A DNA stretch of 64,000 nucleotides, from contig NC_068939.1 in assembly GCF_016801865.2 (NCBI RefSeq), positions 182,806,034 through 182,870,033 of the forward strand, in the 5' to 3' direction. A program made the translations under genes and the position numbers. Position 1 is the stretch's first letter. Each line of letters opens with the position of its first letter. This DNA comes from Culex pipiens pallens (lineage: Eukaryota > Arthropoda > Insecta > Diptera > Culicidae). Shown here piece after piece: positions 45,333-56,628 of this stretch. The notes beneath the pieces are model-generated. The model was not told the DNA's origin. It did no database searches and saw only the letters and a list, made by a program, of their open reading frames with translations.

Positions 45333-46124
45333 CTCCTAGTATTTTTACGACTCTGAGACCAAAACATTTCATTAAAATTGATATTCGTCACCCCAATTTC
45401 ACCCTTCAAATCTTTTTAAAAAAAAATCAGAAATATCTCAAAAAGAAATTTTTAAGCTATTTGAAAAAGTTTTAAAATTAAGTTAGTACAGAAAACTTTG
45501 ATTTATGTAATTATTTTAGCACTCCCTTAGTGTCGAAATTTCCTGGACAAAATGGCTTTTGCACCCAGATTATTATTACAGACATTTTAGTATCTTCAAA
45601 ACCACGGGAACTATCGATATAATCTTTTATTCATCCCCTAAGCTACTATTCCCATAAAGATTTACAACCAAATTTGTCAATATTTATAATTAAATTATTT
45701 CAGGATTAGGTCTGTAGACAACAACTTCCTTGGTTGTCAATATTTATAATCAAATTATTTCAGGACAACTTCCTTGGTTGCTTCCTATGTACCCTCTCCA
45801 ATAAAAGATCAATATTTTAGGGAAAAAACACCTTTTTTTGTACCCTTAAAAGCAATAAAAGATCAATATTTTAAGATCATCAATTTTTTGATGATTTTCT
45901 AGCAAAATTGTATTTTTGATAGACTTAGGCTAGTAAAAATTCAACTTTAAGTTTTTGTCCCTCGACCCTCGATCAGAGACAAAGATAGTTCAAAACTGAT
46001 AAACCTAATTTTCTAAATGTTTAATAAAAAAGTTTCACAAAAAACTCTATATGATATTACACTGAAAATATTGTCAATTTTTTAAAGATTGTTGTTCCAA
46101 TAGTTTACTATCGATTGTACAATA
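45333..46124. other. AT-rich DNA with a local 60-bp duplication
   Basis: The string GTCAATATTTATAAT, then .AAATTATTTCAGGA, occurs at about 45677 and 45737. CAACTTCCTTGGTTG occurs at about 45722 and 45766. These form two overlapping direct repeats of about 60-bp spacing. No gene was found. Confidence 0.45.
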
Positions 46125-46543
46125 GAGTGACAAGAAAAATTAAAACTTTTAAAAATCGTAAGAGATACCCCCTGGTTCGATTCTTTAGGTTAAAATAAGT
46201 AACTGCCAAATCAGTTAAGGGTTAATGGTCGCTTTTGACCGTTGAAGTTTGAATGGGAAAATTCGAAAAAAAATATGGGGAAAAGCAAAAATTGTAAAGT
46301 GTGAGATTCTTATGTAAAATTTTATGACAAACAACTTTGTCGAAAACCAAAAAACGATCAGAGTTAACCCGAAAGAGTTATTAGCGATTTAAAGAAGACG
46401 ATTTTGTATGAAATGTGTTTTCACAAACTTTAACGATCTAAAGCGACCCTTAAACCTTTACCGATTTCACTCAAAATTCTCACAGTTACTAATTTTTGCG
46501 TAAGGAGGTATCTCTGATGTCGATTTTTTTTTTACTGTCACCC
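46125..46543. mobile_element. TA-flanked MITE, GGGTGACA family
   Basis: The 419-bp element begins GAGTGACAAGAAAAATTAAA and ends TTTTTTTTACTGTCACCC, with TA at 46123-46124 and 46544-46545. Its internal layout (GGGTTAA, TTTGAATGGGAAAATTCG, TTATTAGCGATTT, TTTTGTATGAAA) parallels that of the 5951-6436 element, so the two families are probably distantly related. Confidence 0.8.
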
Positions 46544-46913
46544 TATTGAACAAGTATTTTCGCAGACAATGTATAATTTAAGCAATAATTTTTATTTTGC
46601 CTTCTGAAATTTAGGGACATTTTGAACGAAGGAAGACAATAACATGAACTAAGATTTGGGTGGTCTCGTTTCATTTATTAGGTTGATTTAACAATTACAT
46701 TGGTGCAGTTGTTATCCTGCGCTGAGATATGGACTACCTTTCAACAGCTGATTTGTTCGAAGTAGGGAGAGAGTTTACTGGTACTAAGGAAAACGAATTA
46801 AACAGAGAAGCAAACAAATTTAAAAATTTCCTTCGAAATAGCTAATAGATGTGGTATAGTTAGAGGAAAGGAGATTTGCGTGGTCTTTATAAACTAATTT
46901 TGATGTATTTTTT
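46544..46913. repeat. Repeat fragment related to 2050-2180
   Basis: About 46705-46770 shares the TTATCCTGCGCTGAGATATGG and CAACAGCTGAT pattern with 2085-2140 and with the inverted copy at 33470-33545. No ends are defined. Confidence 0.4.
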
Positions 46914-47860
46914 TTGCTAAAAGTTGCGAACATTTTTAGGATTGTAAGTCAAACGTCCATTTGTTTAATCAATTCATCGTTCAAATTAAAATGGTATTGC
47001 AAAATATTACTTTTCAATGCCAGTGCTGAAAAGTCCAACTTTATAGCAACCATTTTAGTGCTAAAAAGTAGAAAACTATTACTTTTCGATTCTGTTATTT
47101 CTGTTGAAGAAAAGTAGGCCGTTTTTTCATTCGAGAACATAACAGGAAAAGTATGTAATTTTACAATGGAGTTGCAAAATAGTAGTTTATGCAACAAGTT
47201 GCAAAACGAGGATTTTTTCAGCACGAGTCGTACATTTATCCAACGAGGTTCACCGAGTTGGATAAATAGGACGAGTGATAAAAAATCAAGTTTTGCAACG
47301 AGTTACATACAACGATTTTTGCAACTAGGAAAAACACCCTTTGAACAGAATTATAGGACAAATGTGCATGCATTGAGTCAATGAATCGTTTAAATAAAAA
47401 AAAATGTTGAAAAGGACAACTTTTCCAAACAAGTGCTGAAAAGTTCAACTTTTTAGCATCCATTTCAGTGCTGAAAAGGGCCTATTTTTCGAAAAAAAAA
47501 ATCCAAGCCTTGATGTTTTTTTTTTTGGAAAAAGTTGCAAACATTTTTTGATTTTTATGTGTTTAAACAGAATTTTAAGTCAAAGTCCATGAACTTTTCA
47601 GCACTTGTTTCGAAAAGTAACTTTTCAACAATTTTTTGAAACGATTTATTGACAAAATACATGAACATTTGACTTATAATTTCACTCAAAGGGTGTTTTT
47701 CGGAATTGCACAAAATGTTGTATGGAACTCGTTGCAAAAAGAGGATTTTTCAGCATTCGTCGTATTTCTCCAACTCGGTGAACCTCGTTGGATAAATGTA
47801 CGACTTGTGCTGAAAAAATCCTCTTTTTGCAACTTGTTGCACAAACTTTTATTTCATACC
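46914..47860. repeat. Head-to-head pair of GTGCTGAAAAGT palindromic repeats
   Basis: The left unit (about 46914-47480) is in inverted orientation and the right unit (about 47525-47860) in direct orientation relative to 6890-7205. Both contain the long hairpin with CAGCACGAGTCGTACATTTA and TGGATAAATACGACGAGTGC-type arms. Frames of 60-123 codons here are by-products of the inverted repeats. Confidence 0.7.
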
Positions 47861-48530
47861 ACAATTCAGTTCATGTTTCAGTTTTTTTTAACAAGCCTTT
47901 TGCCGATGAAAATATTTTTAAAAGATTATTACCATTCAGTCCTGTCAATGACAAGCCCCGAACATCATAGCAGAAACATGAAATTCAAATTATTTTTCTA
48001 TGTTTAAACTATTTTGGCTGCAATTTCGGAGATTTTTGAAAAAGGGCCATTTTTAAAATACTTGATTTTACCAACAGAGCATTTTTTTCATCGTTTATTG
48101 AAAATGTGCTATGATTTTTCATTTCAAAACCTTATGTAAATAAATACACTTTTAACAAGTTTTTCTCTTTTAAAAAACAGACGAAAACCCAGCATTGAAA
48201 AAAAAATTTCTAGAGAAATTCCAATGATCCCTTTTTAGCTATAATCAAATATTCCGTTTCACAGTCCATTTCTCATTATCATTTTCACTGAAACTTAATA
48301 CCTACCCTTCACGTCCACACATGGAAATAATTTATTCAAATGATTTTTCCAGTGAATTTGTGGTGTTATTTGCAAACACGATTCATTTAGAAACGAAAAT
48401 TATTTTCATTACTGATCGTTTTTGCGGCTTCAGCAGCAAAAGGTAAAATTTCCTTCCACGAATCAATTAATTGAAATGTTTTGAATTAACTGACAATATG
48501 TAATTCACTATCGCTCTTCCAACTCAGCGC
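47861..48530. other. AT-rich DNA, no recognisable feature
   Basis: I see no gene and no bounded repeat. Confidence 0.4.
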
Positions 48531-50050
48531 CTGTTTTATTTGTAAATTGTCACATTGGATTCAACCAAAAGCTTCTCTACAAGCTTTTTCGAATAACATC
48601 ACCAACCATACATTCCGCAAAATCCCAGTCTCAAGTCTTTGACCATTCTGCAACTTCCGACCTTCCTTCCGTGGTCAGCAGTGGCTTTGCCTGCCACATA
48701 GCTGAAGCAGACATCGTAGTACCTAGCACAAGCTGGTGATGGCGATGACGTCTGGCCAGTGAATTTCAACGCACAAAGCATTTTCCCTCAGAGAGGTGCC
48801 CGAAAGAGAAAATTTAATTTGCAAATCCCCCTGTTGGCCATTCATTGCCACCTTCTGGTGGTAGACTGACGGAGACGGGGAGATGTTCTAAAACCTTGCT
48901 GAAAAGCTCCTCTCGTAACAACCAGCTGTTTGGGGAAGGGGGCTCGGAAAAGTACCTAGCCGCTATTAAAGATTAACATTTACTCAGACGCTTTTCCGGA
49001 GGAGGAGGAGGATGGGGAGTTTAGGCGTTCTGGGAAGGGCCAAAGTTTGCTGATTTTCGACCTGGGTTAAGGTGTGTTTCGGAGAGGTTCACTTTTTCGT
49101 TCATAGGCCTTGCGATTTGTAAAGGTTCAGCAAACTGGATTAGATAGATTCTGGCAATTTTGGTTTTCTACAAGAGGTGATGCAAATCTGTAACTGCTTC
49201 TTTTGATTTTTTTAGATTCAGGAAGGAAAATGAAACAAAAAATAATTTCGATGAATTTCTGGTCAATTTCGTTCAATAGAGTGTCCATTACCTTAAACAG
49301 TAATCTTTATCCCTCTTCCAAGTAGCAATTTCCGCCTCACGGAAGAGAGCTTCAAGAGGAAGGATCCTTTCCGAAGCTCGTTTTGTCCTCCAGGATAGAT
49401 TCACTCAACGGTTCTTCCCAATAGTACACAATGAATAGTGCAAGCAAGAGTGGAAAACATCCGGCAAATTCAAACCCATGGCTAAAATTCCGTCCTCCGG
49501 TGCAGATTTGAATGCCGGGTAGATGCAACGAGGATGATCCTCCTCTTCGTCCTTATGTCGAAAAGGTAGTGGGAGGAACTATGTAATGGCCAACGCAAAG
49601 TGGCTATAACTACGGGGTAGGTGCATCATCCTGCGATTGTGTCTGAAAAGCGCAAAAAAAAACTAAGAAAGAATCCTCCATCACCCGGGAAGAGCGTTCC
49701 GTGGGCGCGCGTCCCAGGATGAAAGGAAAAGCGATCCTTTACCGAGCGAAACAGCGGATATTATGATTACTTTTATTGTTATAACATCCTTTCGCCGTCG
49801 TCCTTGTGCTCGTGCTGAGAGTGAACACGAGAGCAGGACTTTCGCTGCCTGGGACGAAAGTGGAACGGATTGAACTAGACACCGTACGCTCCGGTGAGGG
49901 AACCAACCTTAACCGTTGTTGGTGCCAGTGGAGTGTAAAGAATACTAAACCACTTTTAAGGTTAGGAGGAGCAACTGATCCGGCTGTGCAACAGCAGCGC
50001 GGTCATTTGTTACAGGAGCGTACCATTTATGGAAGTTTGAAATAACTTTT
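48531..50050. other. Long GC-rich single-copy island
   Basis: This 1.5-kb block is GC-richer than most of the window and free of recognised repeats. Frames of up to 79 codons show no domain. It is a candidate for conserved host non-coding or regulatory DNA. Confidence 0.35.
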
Positions 50051-50910
50051 TATGGCAGGTTTGAACAAAAAAAATCAAAAAGCTGACCATATAATGAATT
50101 TTGAAAAATATGCTTAGAAATCCTGAGTTTGCTCTAGCTTTTCAAGCAAAAAACGCTTCTCTATAAGATGTACCAGAAATCAAAAAAACTTTCTGAAATT
50201 TCCGTCCGCTTTCATCTGAATAAAAAAATCAGAATTATTTTATTTCACTAATTCACTCGCGATCACAAATCGAACGCGACGAAAACCTGCTCTGACCGTT
50301 GTCACTTCCACACCACTCGCTACTGAATACTTTCTCTCTTTGCTCTCCATCTCACTCCAATCGGGTAGTACAGCGAATGGCTCCGAGCAGCTGATTGCGC
50401 TATGTCGCTCAAAGCTAACTCGAAATAGTTTGCGATTGGCTTTGTCCTGATCATTTATCAAACTGCTTAAAATCAATGTTATCGAAAATGATTTGCAATT
50501 TTGTTGATAACACACCATCAATGACACATTTGACAGCAATTTCCACCATGCCAAATATGAATTGATGGCAAACTGTGGTAGTGCAGGCCAAGTGAGCGCC
50601 TCACTGGTATTTTGTTAAATTCGCTCCTCTCTGAACATTTCGTCGTGAACATATTCGTTTTCACATTCGCTGTGTGAAGCGGTTGGCCAAAGCGCTGGCA
50701 GCTAGCCGGTCGTGTTCGCTCGCGAATGGTTGCGCGCTCCAGTCGGAAAAGATTCGTTCGGCGATGAGTGAGTGATTTCTGATCTCTGAGCCGAAAATCA
50801 GGACCCTCGGTTGAAATTGAATGAAGATTTATGGATTGAAGCTTTAACTTGAAACTGATGTTGTCAAACAATAACTCACAAAGATTGAAATATTGTAACA
50901 CATAGATGCT
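50051..50910. other. Unassigned island
   Basis: The 50240-50780 part is GC-richer, and minus-strand frames of 104 and 127 codons cover it. Their translations lack recognisable domains. It may be host DNA or the end of an unidentified element. Confidence 0.3.
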
Positions 50911-51299
50911 ATTATTTTGAAGTGATCTGTTTTCAAGCTGTAAATTTTGTCATTGAACAGCGATCTAGTTCACAAAAAAAGGTAAAAAATGGAAAGGTTA
51001 TATATTAGGGTGGCTAATGTTTCAGCTATTTTAAAAAATGAACTTTTAAGGGATAATTTAATCGAGTTTTTTTAACTTCTAGAAATTGTCCATTCGAATC
51101 GTATACGAATTCCATTTCGAACGCAACAATTTTTCCAGAAAAAATCTTCTGTCAAAAATTATTTATTTGAAAGAAGCTATTCGGGTTTGAGTCTTGTTAA
51201 TTATAATGTTCGGAAAACCTTTAGAGCTCACTTACTAACTCACAATTAAAAAAATGTTAAATTTTGAAAGGAAAATTGATAACTGAATATTACTTTTTT

Positions 51300-51475
51300 T
51301 CCGATGTACATAACATCAATTTAAGCAGAATAAGTAAAATTAAACATAAAAACACAAGTAATTTTAAACAATAAAATTACATACACATTTTAAGAGGTAA
51401 TATTACACATTTTTCTGACACTAAATTGGCCAACATTCAAAGTTGTAATATTACCGATTTTTTTTCCTTGTGGCT
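51300..51475. mobile_element. Partial MITE of the CACAGAAAAA family
   Basis: Blocks such as AAGAGGTAATATTACACATTTTTCTGACA and GTTGTAATATTACCGATTTTT-like sequence match the interior and one end of the elements at 11790 and 26190. The other end is lost. Confidence 0.55.
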
Positions 51476-51517
51476 TTAGTGAGTAGTGATCAATAGATTT
51501 GTGCAAGGTTGTCAATC

Positions 51518-52860
51518 GATAAAATTATCGTCGATAATATTATCATCTGGCGATAACGATAATGGTTATCGTTATCGTTATCGTTATTTCAATAATTCTA
51601 TCGGCGATAACTCATTTTTAAAATATTTCTAAAATCGATTAATTCAACCATATTATGTTATGTTTTCAATGCTTTTACTAAAAATATATTTTTTGAAGAT
51701 GTAGTAAGTTTCAAAGTAAAAATATGTACTCAAAATTGTTCACAAAATACCGTTTTTTCCGAAAATACTAAAATTTTCATAATTTGCCATATGATCAACG
51801 AAGCGAAATTTTATATGTTTTTTTACTTATTAAGGTTTTTTATGTAAAATACTAAACTTTTCACAAAATACCGTATTTTTTCGAAAATACTCAAATTTTC
51901 ATTATTTACAAAATGGGTTTCAAACGAATTGAAATTGTGTATGCATTTTCAATTTGTTAGAGTTTTTTTTCTTTTGGAAAACACTAAAATTTTTACAAAT
52001 TACCGTGTTTTTTCGCAAATACTCAAATTTGTAAGGCTTGCAAAATGAGTTTCAAACGAATTGGAATTGTGAATGCTTTTTCAATTTATTAGAATTTTTT
52101 TTGGAAAACTCTAAAATTTTCTCAACGGTATTTTTTCCAAATTACTCAATTTTTTAAAATATGCAAAATTGTTTATGCTTTTTCACTTTATTAGAAGTTT
52201 GGACAATACTGCTTTTTTCAAAAAATACAGTATTTTTTTCGGAAATACTTAAATTTTCAATTATGCGATATGGGTATCAAACAGAGCGAAATTTTGCATG
52301 CTTCATACATACATTCAAATTGGGTATGCTTAACACATAAATTTGCGTCATTTGAATTTTTTTTTGCGAATTTAAAAAATTTGAGTGCTTTTAAAAAAAT
52401 ACGGTATTTTGAGAAAATTTTAGTCTTTTACAAAAAAAACTCCAATAAAGTGAAAAAGCAAACCACATTTCGCTTCGTTTATTACCCATATTGCAAAAAT
52501 TGAAAATTTGAGAATTTTCGGAAAGTACGGTATTTTGTGAAAAACTAAATATTTTACAAAAAAAAAGCTTAAATAAAGTGACAAAGCATACCAAATTTTG
52601 CTTCGGTTGATACCCGTATTGCACATTATGAAAATTTGAGTGTTTTCGAAAAAATACGATATTTTGGGAATATTTTAGTATTTTCAAAAAAACTTTTAAT
52701 TTGAAAAAGCAAACCAAAATATGCTATTTTGTGAACAATGTTGATTACATATTTTACTTTGAAACTAACAAGACTTTTAAAAAAAAAATCTTTGGGAAAA
52801 TTTAACATAATATGGTTGAATTTAGTCGATTTTAGTAAGATTTTAAAAATGAGTTATCGT
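51518..52860. mobile_element. FB-like foldback element with tandem-repeat arms
   Basis: The left end carries GATAACGATAATGG and repeated TTATCG, then CGATAACTCATTTTTAAAAT, whose complement ends the element near 52860. Between these, about five direct units of roughly 110-130 bp (51725-52320) face about three inverted units of the same repeat (52340-52735). Unit landmarks are CACAAAATACCGTATTTTTTCG, CAAACGAA.CGAAATT and TGCATTTTCA. This architecture, inverted arms made of tandem repeats, is that of Drosophila FB elements. No coding frame is seen. The copy at 19970-20835 is a truncated sibling. Confidence 0.75.
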
Positions 52861-53330
52861 CCATTAACATTTTCCCCCAAAAGACCGAAAGCCAACCAAA
52901 CCTAACCTCAAAATTATGAAGATTCGAATCGTAGCGCTTTTGCTCCTTAAACAAAGATGTAAGGTAATACATTTTCCACAAGAATCAAACCCATGAAATT
53001 AGAAGTAAAGGGAGCTTATCAGTACATTTTTTCAATAAAATTCAAATTCCTTTGAATTATAATGGGTTAATGTTGACCGAGCTACGCTTATAATAACACA
53101 GAGAACAGTTTTCGGCTTTTTGAGCGTTCTCAAACGTTTTTTTTTCTTCTGAAAATGGACGAATTTGGAGTTTTATTATGTTTCAAGCTTTATTTCGGTT
53201 ATATTGCAGCATAATTAAAAGATAAAAAAATGTTTTTTTTTTGTTTAACTTGAAAAAGATTCCTGATATTATCTATTGAAAGACAATCATTAACGGCAAA
53301 AAAAATACCATAAAAAACGTATAATCCAAT
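52861..53330. other. AT-rich DNA, no recognisable feature
   Basis: No gene and no bounded repeat are visible. Confidence 0.4.
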
Positions 53331-53794
53331 CACAGCAGTGAAGAAGACACAGTGACAACAAAAGTAAACATGTGCACCAAACTCAGCAAACCTACCCCAC
53401 CCCACGGTAGCTAGAGGTTTCAACCCACCGAATAACCACCGCGCGTGAACTACCCCCCAAATCCAACACACAGTAGTAAACAACACCACCCCCGACATAA
53501 CAGCAAAATAATAGCATCCGAACCAGACAAATGTACGCCAGGGTGGTGCCAACGAAAGAGAACCAAAGCTTTAGTGTGGCCTGCAATGACTGGTCGGGGT
53601 TGGTTGTTAAGGGCAGCACCAGAGGAGGAGAAAGAAACGGACGGCGGCGAAGAAGCAAATCGAGAACAACAGAGAGGACGACGACGCCGGTGCTGGTGGA
53701 TGCAAAATTTAATTTAATACCGAACAAAGCACCGCGAGCAACGAGTACGGCCAGAAACAGCTGGATCAGCAGCAGAAGGAGTCGAGGAATAACG
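53331..53794 (+). promoter_or_regulatory. Possible 5' leader/promoter region
   Basis: This GC-richer single-copy block immediately precedes the putative first coding exon at 53795. It is rich in GAGGA- and GACGACGAC-type purine motifs. No clear TATA box was identified. An ATG at 53531 is in frame with the exon and would add 88 codons of low-complexity arginine-rich sequence, so the downstream ATG is preferred. The assignment depends on the exon call. Confidence 0.25.
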
Positions 53795-53840
53795 ATGAGG
53801 AACTTCATCGGAATGCTTTTGGGATTACTTACAATATCAG
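53795..53840 (+). CDS. Putative first coding exon with signal peptide (partial gene)
   Basis: An ATG with A at position -3 opens a 15-codon stretch whose peptide, MRNFIGMLLGLLTIS, has a positively charged start followed by a hydrophobic core, as in a signal peptide. The last exon base G is followed by GTAATTTGAG, a fair splice donor, giving a phase-1 intron. A phase-1 intron right after a signal peptide is common in secreted and immunoglobulin-type receptor genes. No matching downstream exon is seen in the remaining 10 kb, so the gene would need a long intron running out of the window on the plus strand. The product is unknown and chance is a real alternative. Confidence 0.35.
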
Positions 53841-54680
53841 GTAATTTGAGAATGCTTTTGTCTTTTGGAATACGGGCAGGGGGTGGTCCTCTGGGGACAT
53901 AACAGGGAAAGGGAGGGGGGGGGCAAAACAGATCCACCTCTCATTTCTCTTGGAAGGTGAGCACGGTGTGCTAGAATATGATTGTATAAGCTAAAAATTA
54001 AAAAAACGTAATTTTTCCAGAAATTTGACGAATAAAAAATCATTTATCTGAAAAATTCAACATCAAAGTAAGCAACTTCTGACTCACCGCAAATTAAACC
54101 CAAAAGCACGTAGACAATTCGTGGCGTAATTTCGGAGGGCACAGCACATCGAAGGTGAGCGTCACACAGAGACACAGCGAACCCTCATAAGTCCCCCAGC
54201 TTGCGATCTGCACGCAGGGTTTACCTGGAAATTCGGAGCACAATAAAAGGGGTTTTCCGAGGTCTGTTCCATTAAAACCACGAGGCAGGGAAAAGTCAGT
54301 GGAAAGGGCAAAGGGGAATGACGAATCCGATGCCTCCGTCTTGTGCCTCCTTTTGCAAGGCTCTACGAGAGTCAAAAGTCCCGGTGGAATTGAAATTGGA
54401 AGACTAATTTGTTAGCTGATAGCACGCTCTCGAAAGCCACCGTCGAGACGCGGTAGCTTTCAAGTGGATGCGGAACACGTGGGACGATTGCGACGCCGGC
54501 TTCAAGTGGGATTATTGGAGGAGAGAGGGTTTCTTCCGGTGGTGGTGGAGGAAGGAGTGGGGTGGATTAATCTTTGATCGTGTGATGGAAGTATCAGGTT
54601 CAATTGTGGAACGCAATAGTTTGGGATGTGAATTTGAACATTTCCCTTTGTTGTTTTTTTTTTGTGATTGAAAGTGAAAA
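53841..54680. other. Single-copy island
   Basis: This is GC-richer sequence with no recognised repeat. A minus-strand 93-codon frame (54094-54375) and a plus-strand 67-codon frame (54468-54671) lack domains. If the exon at 53795 is real, this is the start of its intron. Confidence 0.3.
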
Positions 54681-55698
54681 AGAATGCAATTAAATAATTA
54701 AAAATACGTTTCTGAGAATAAAGTTAAAGAAAATATAAAAAAATCACGAGTTTAATGTAACAATGGTACGAATTGAAAAACCAAGAAAATATAGTATATT
54801 TCACGATTCCAAATAGGTTACATATTTGTGTTTTAATAACTCACCCAAAGCAAAAATGCATGTTTTGCCTACCTCTTTGATAAATGGACTCTAAAATAAA
54901 TTTAAAAAGACCTTCCTTATCGATTAGCCATAAGTGTTAAAAACTTGGACCACCCACCCAAAAGTTTTCAGCAGCAGAATGTCAATTATACTTTCATCTT
55001 TATCGTTCGGACTTAAAAGTAATTTTTCCAAAAGAGCTCTCATTATTTGAAAGCTTTTACTTTCATCAAATATTTGTTGATAATGTATCTAGTTAAAAGT
55101 ATGAGGACTCACAATTTTTCACAAAACACTTATTGTTCATTGCTTGAAATATCACAGCACGAAATTATGTACAGATTTTTACTGTATTAAATTTTGCGGT
55201 ATTCGCCGCCCGAAGATTTCAGCGACGTCATTAATATCGCCAGCACAGGGCCACCACCCCTTTTTTAACAATTTACGAATTCTGATAATGTGAGTGTTTA
55301 TTAATAAAATAATAATTATTTTTTTAAAGAATAATTTATAATGTAGATAACATCTGTTAAAAAATTCCGGCGTTTAATACTCATAAATCAAATTATTAGT
55401 AAAATGTTAGATACAGTGAAAATCAATATCGAATTTGACTTCGCAAATAATGATTTTTTTAAAACATTTTCCTAAATGACGATATTTTGTTAAACAAAAA
55501 TCTAACCCTTAAAGATCTAAAACATTTTTGATAATTAATGTCGTGTCTTTGGCAAAGTTATTAGATATGATTAGGACTTTTCAGACAAAAAAATAATTGA
55601 AAGTAAAAAAAGATTTTTTTATTTAATTATTTACCACAAAAAGTTGAATTCCAAAAATACATATTAAGATTTTAAAAGTTTATTGATATAATTTACAG
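54681..55698. other. AT-rich DNA with foldback-family remnant
   Basis: About 55530-55600 resembles the GTGTCTTTGGCAAAGTT part of the 2302-3564 arm family. Nothing else is assigned. Confidence 0.4.
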
Positions 55699-55700
55699 TA

Positions 55701-56626
55701 TGGCCCATAAAAAAATGCGACATGTGCATGTTTTCACAGCAAAATCGTTCCATACTAAAATATATTTAACAAACTGATTTAGTTATGTATTATGGTGTTA
55801 GTTTAGTATGTTTTGAAGATATTTTTGTGACAGTTTTTTGCAGTTCACCAAAATTTGGTATTGGTGGGCTACAATAATGGATGTATTTTTGGTACAAAAT
55901 TTACCTTAATTTCGTACATTATATCTTAAAAACGAAACTGTTTAAAATATCCAACCCTGTGCCAAAAGCATCGTACGAAGTCCCTCTTAAATACGCCCAA
56001 TCGGAAAAGTTCATAAATTTTGAAAGAATTAGTCATTCTAGAGAAAAATGCAATTTGGGTCATCATCTTGAGTGATTCGGTCTAAATAAATAAATAACTT
56101 AAAACCTATCTCGATGGCTCTAAAGAGTACCCAACGGCTCTATACTGTTAAAAGTCATATCAGGGCATCTGTTAGAGTCAATTACCATACAAGCATTATT
56201 TTTTCCCTTGAATCATTGTAGAAATTGAAGCATTTTCAGAATCGGGATATTTTTAAAAAGTTCACTGTTTTAGTAGAACTGGTTAATAGAATGCGAAAAA
56301 ATCGATGAAATTAATTGTTACACGTCTCAAAAACAGTAACCTTGAAGGCTGTTTACTTCTAAATCCATACAAAAATTCACAAGTGGCTCTACAGATCGAC
56401 CAACAAAGAAAAGTAATTTTTCCTTTATATGGCCTGGGCTGGGAGCAAATTGGAGAATTTTAAGTTTAAATGAGCTGTGACATTTTTTAAAGCTAAGGAA
56501 AAGGTTTTCAATGTATTATTTGTTTGTTTGGATCCTATTTAACATGTACACATGCTACATACATCGTAAATAGTCAAAATAGGCCCGATTTCCACCTAAT
56601 AACAATGTCGCATTTTTTATGGGCCA
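55701..56626. mobile_element. Tc1/mariner-type non-autonomous element
   Basis: The ends TGGCCCATAAAAAAATGCGA and TCGCATTTTTTATGGGCCA are inverted (about 22 bp with one length difference in the A run) and flanked by TA (55699-55700 and 56627-56628). The 926-bp interior has only a 64-codon frame and no transposase motif. The superfamily is inferred from the TA duplication only. Confidence 0.82.
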
Positions 56627-56628
56627 TA

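Noticed and set aside
47636..48007. 123-codon frame and its neighbours near 47 kb
   Set aside because: These frames follow the inverted hairpin repeat and are not protein-like.
53392..53937. 181-codon minus-strand frame
   Set aside because: It lies antisense to a GC-rich purine-biased block, which favours leucine-rich open frames. There is no domain, and the sense strand offers a better exon candidate.
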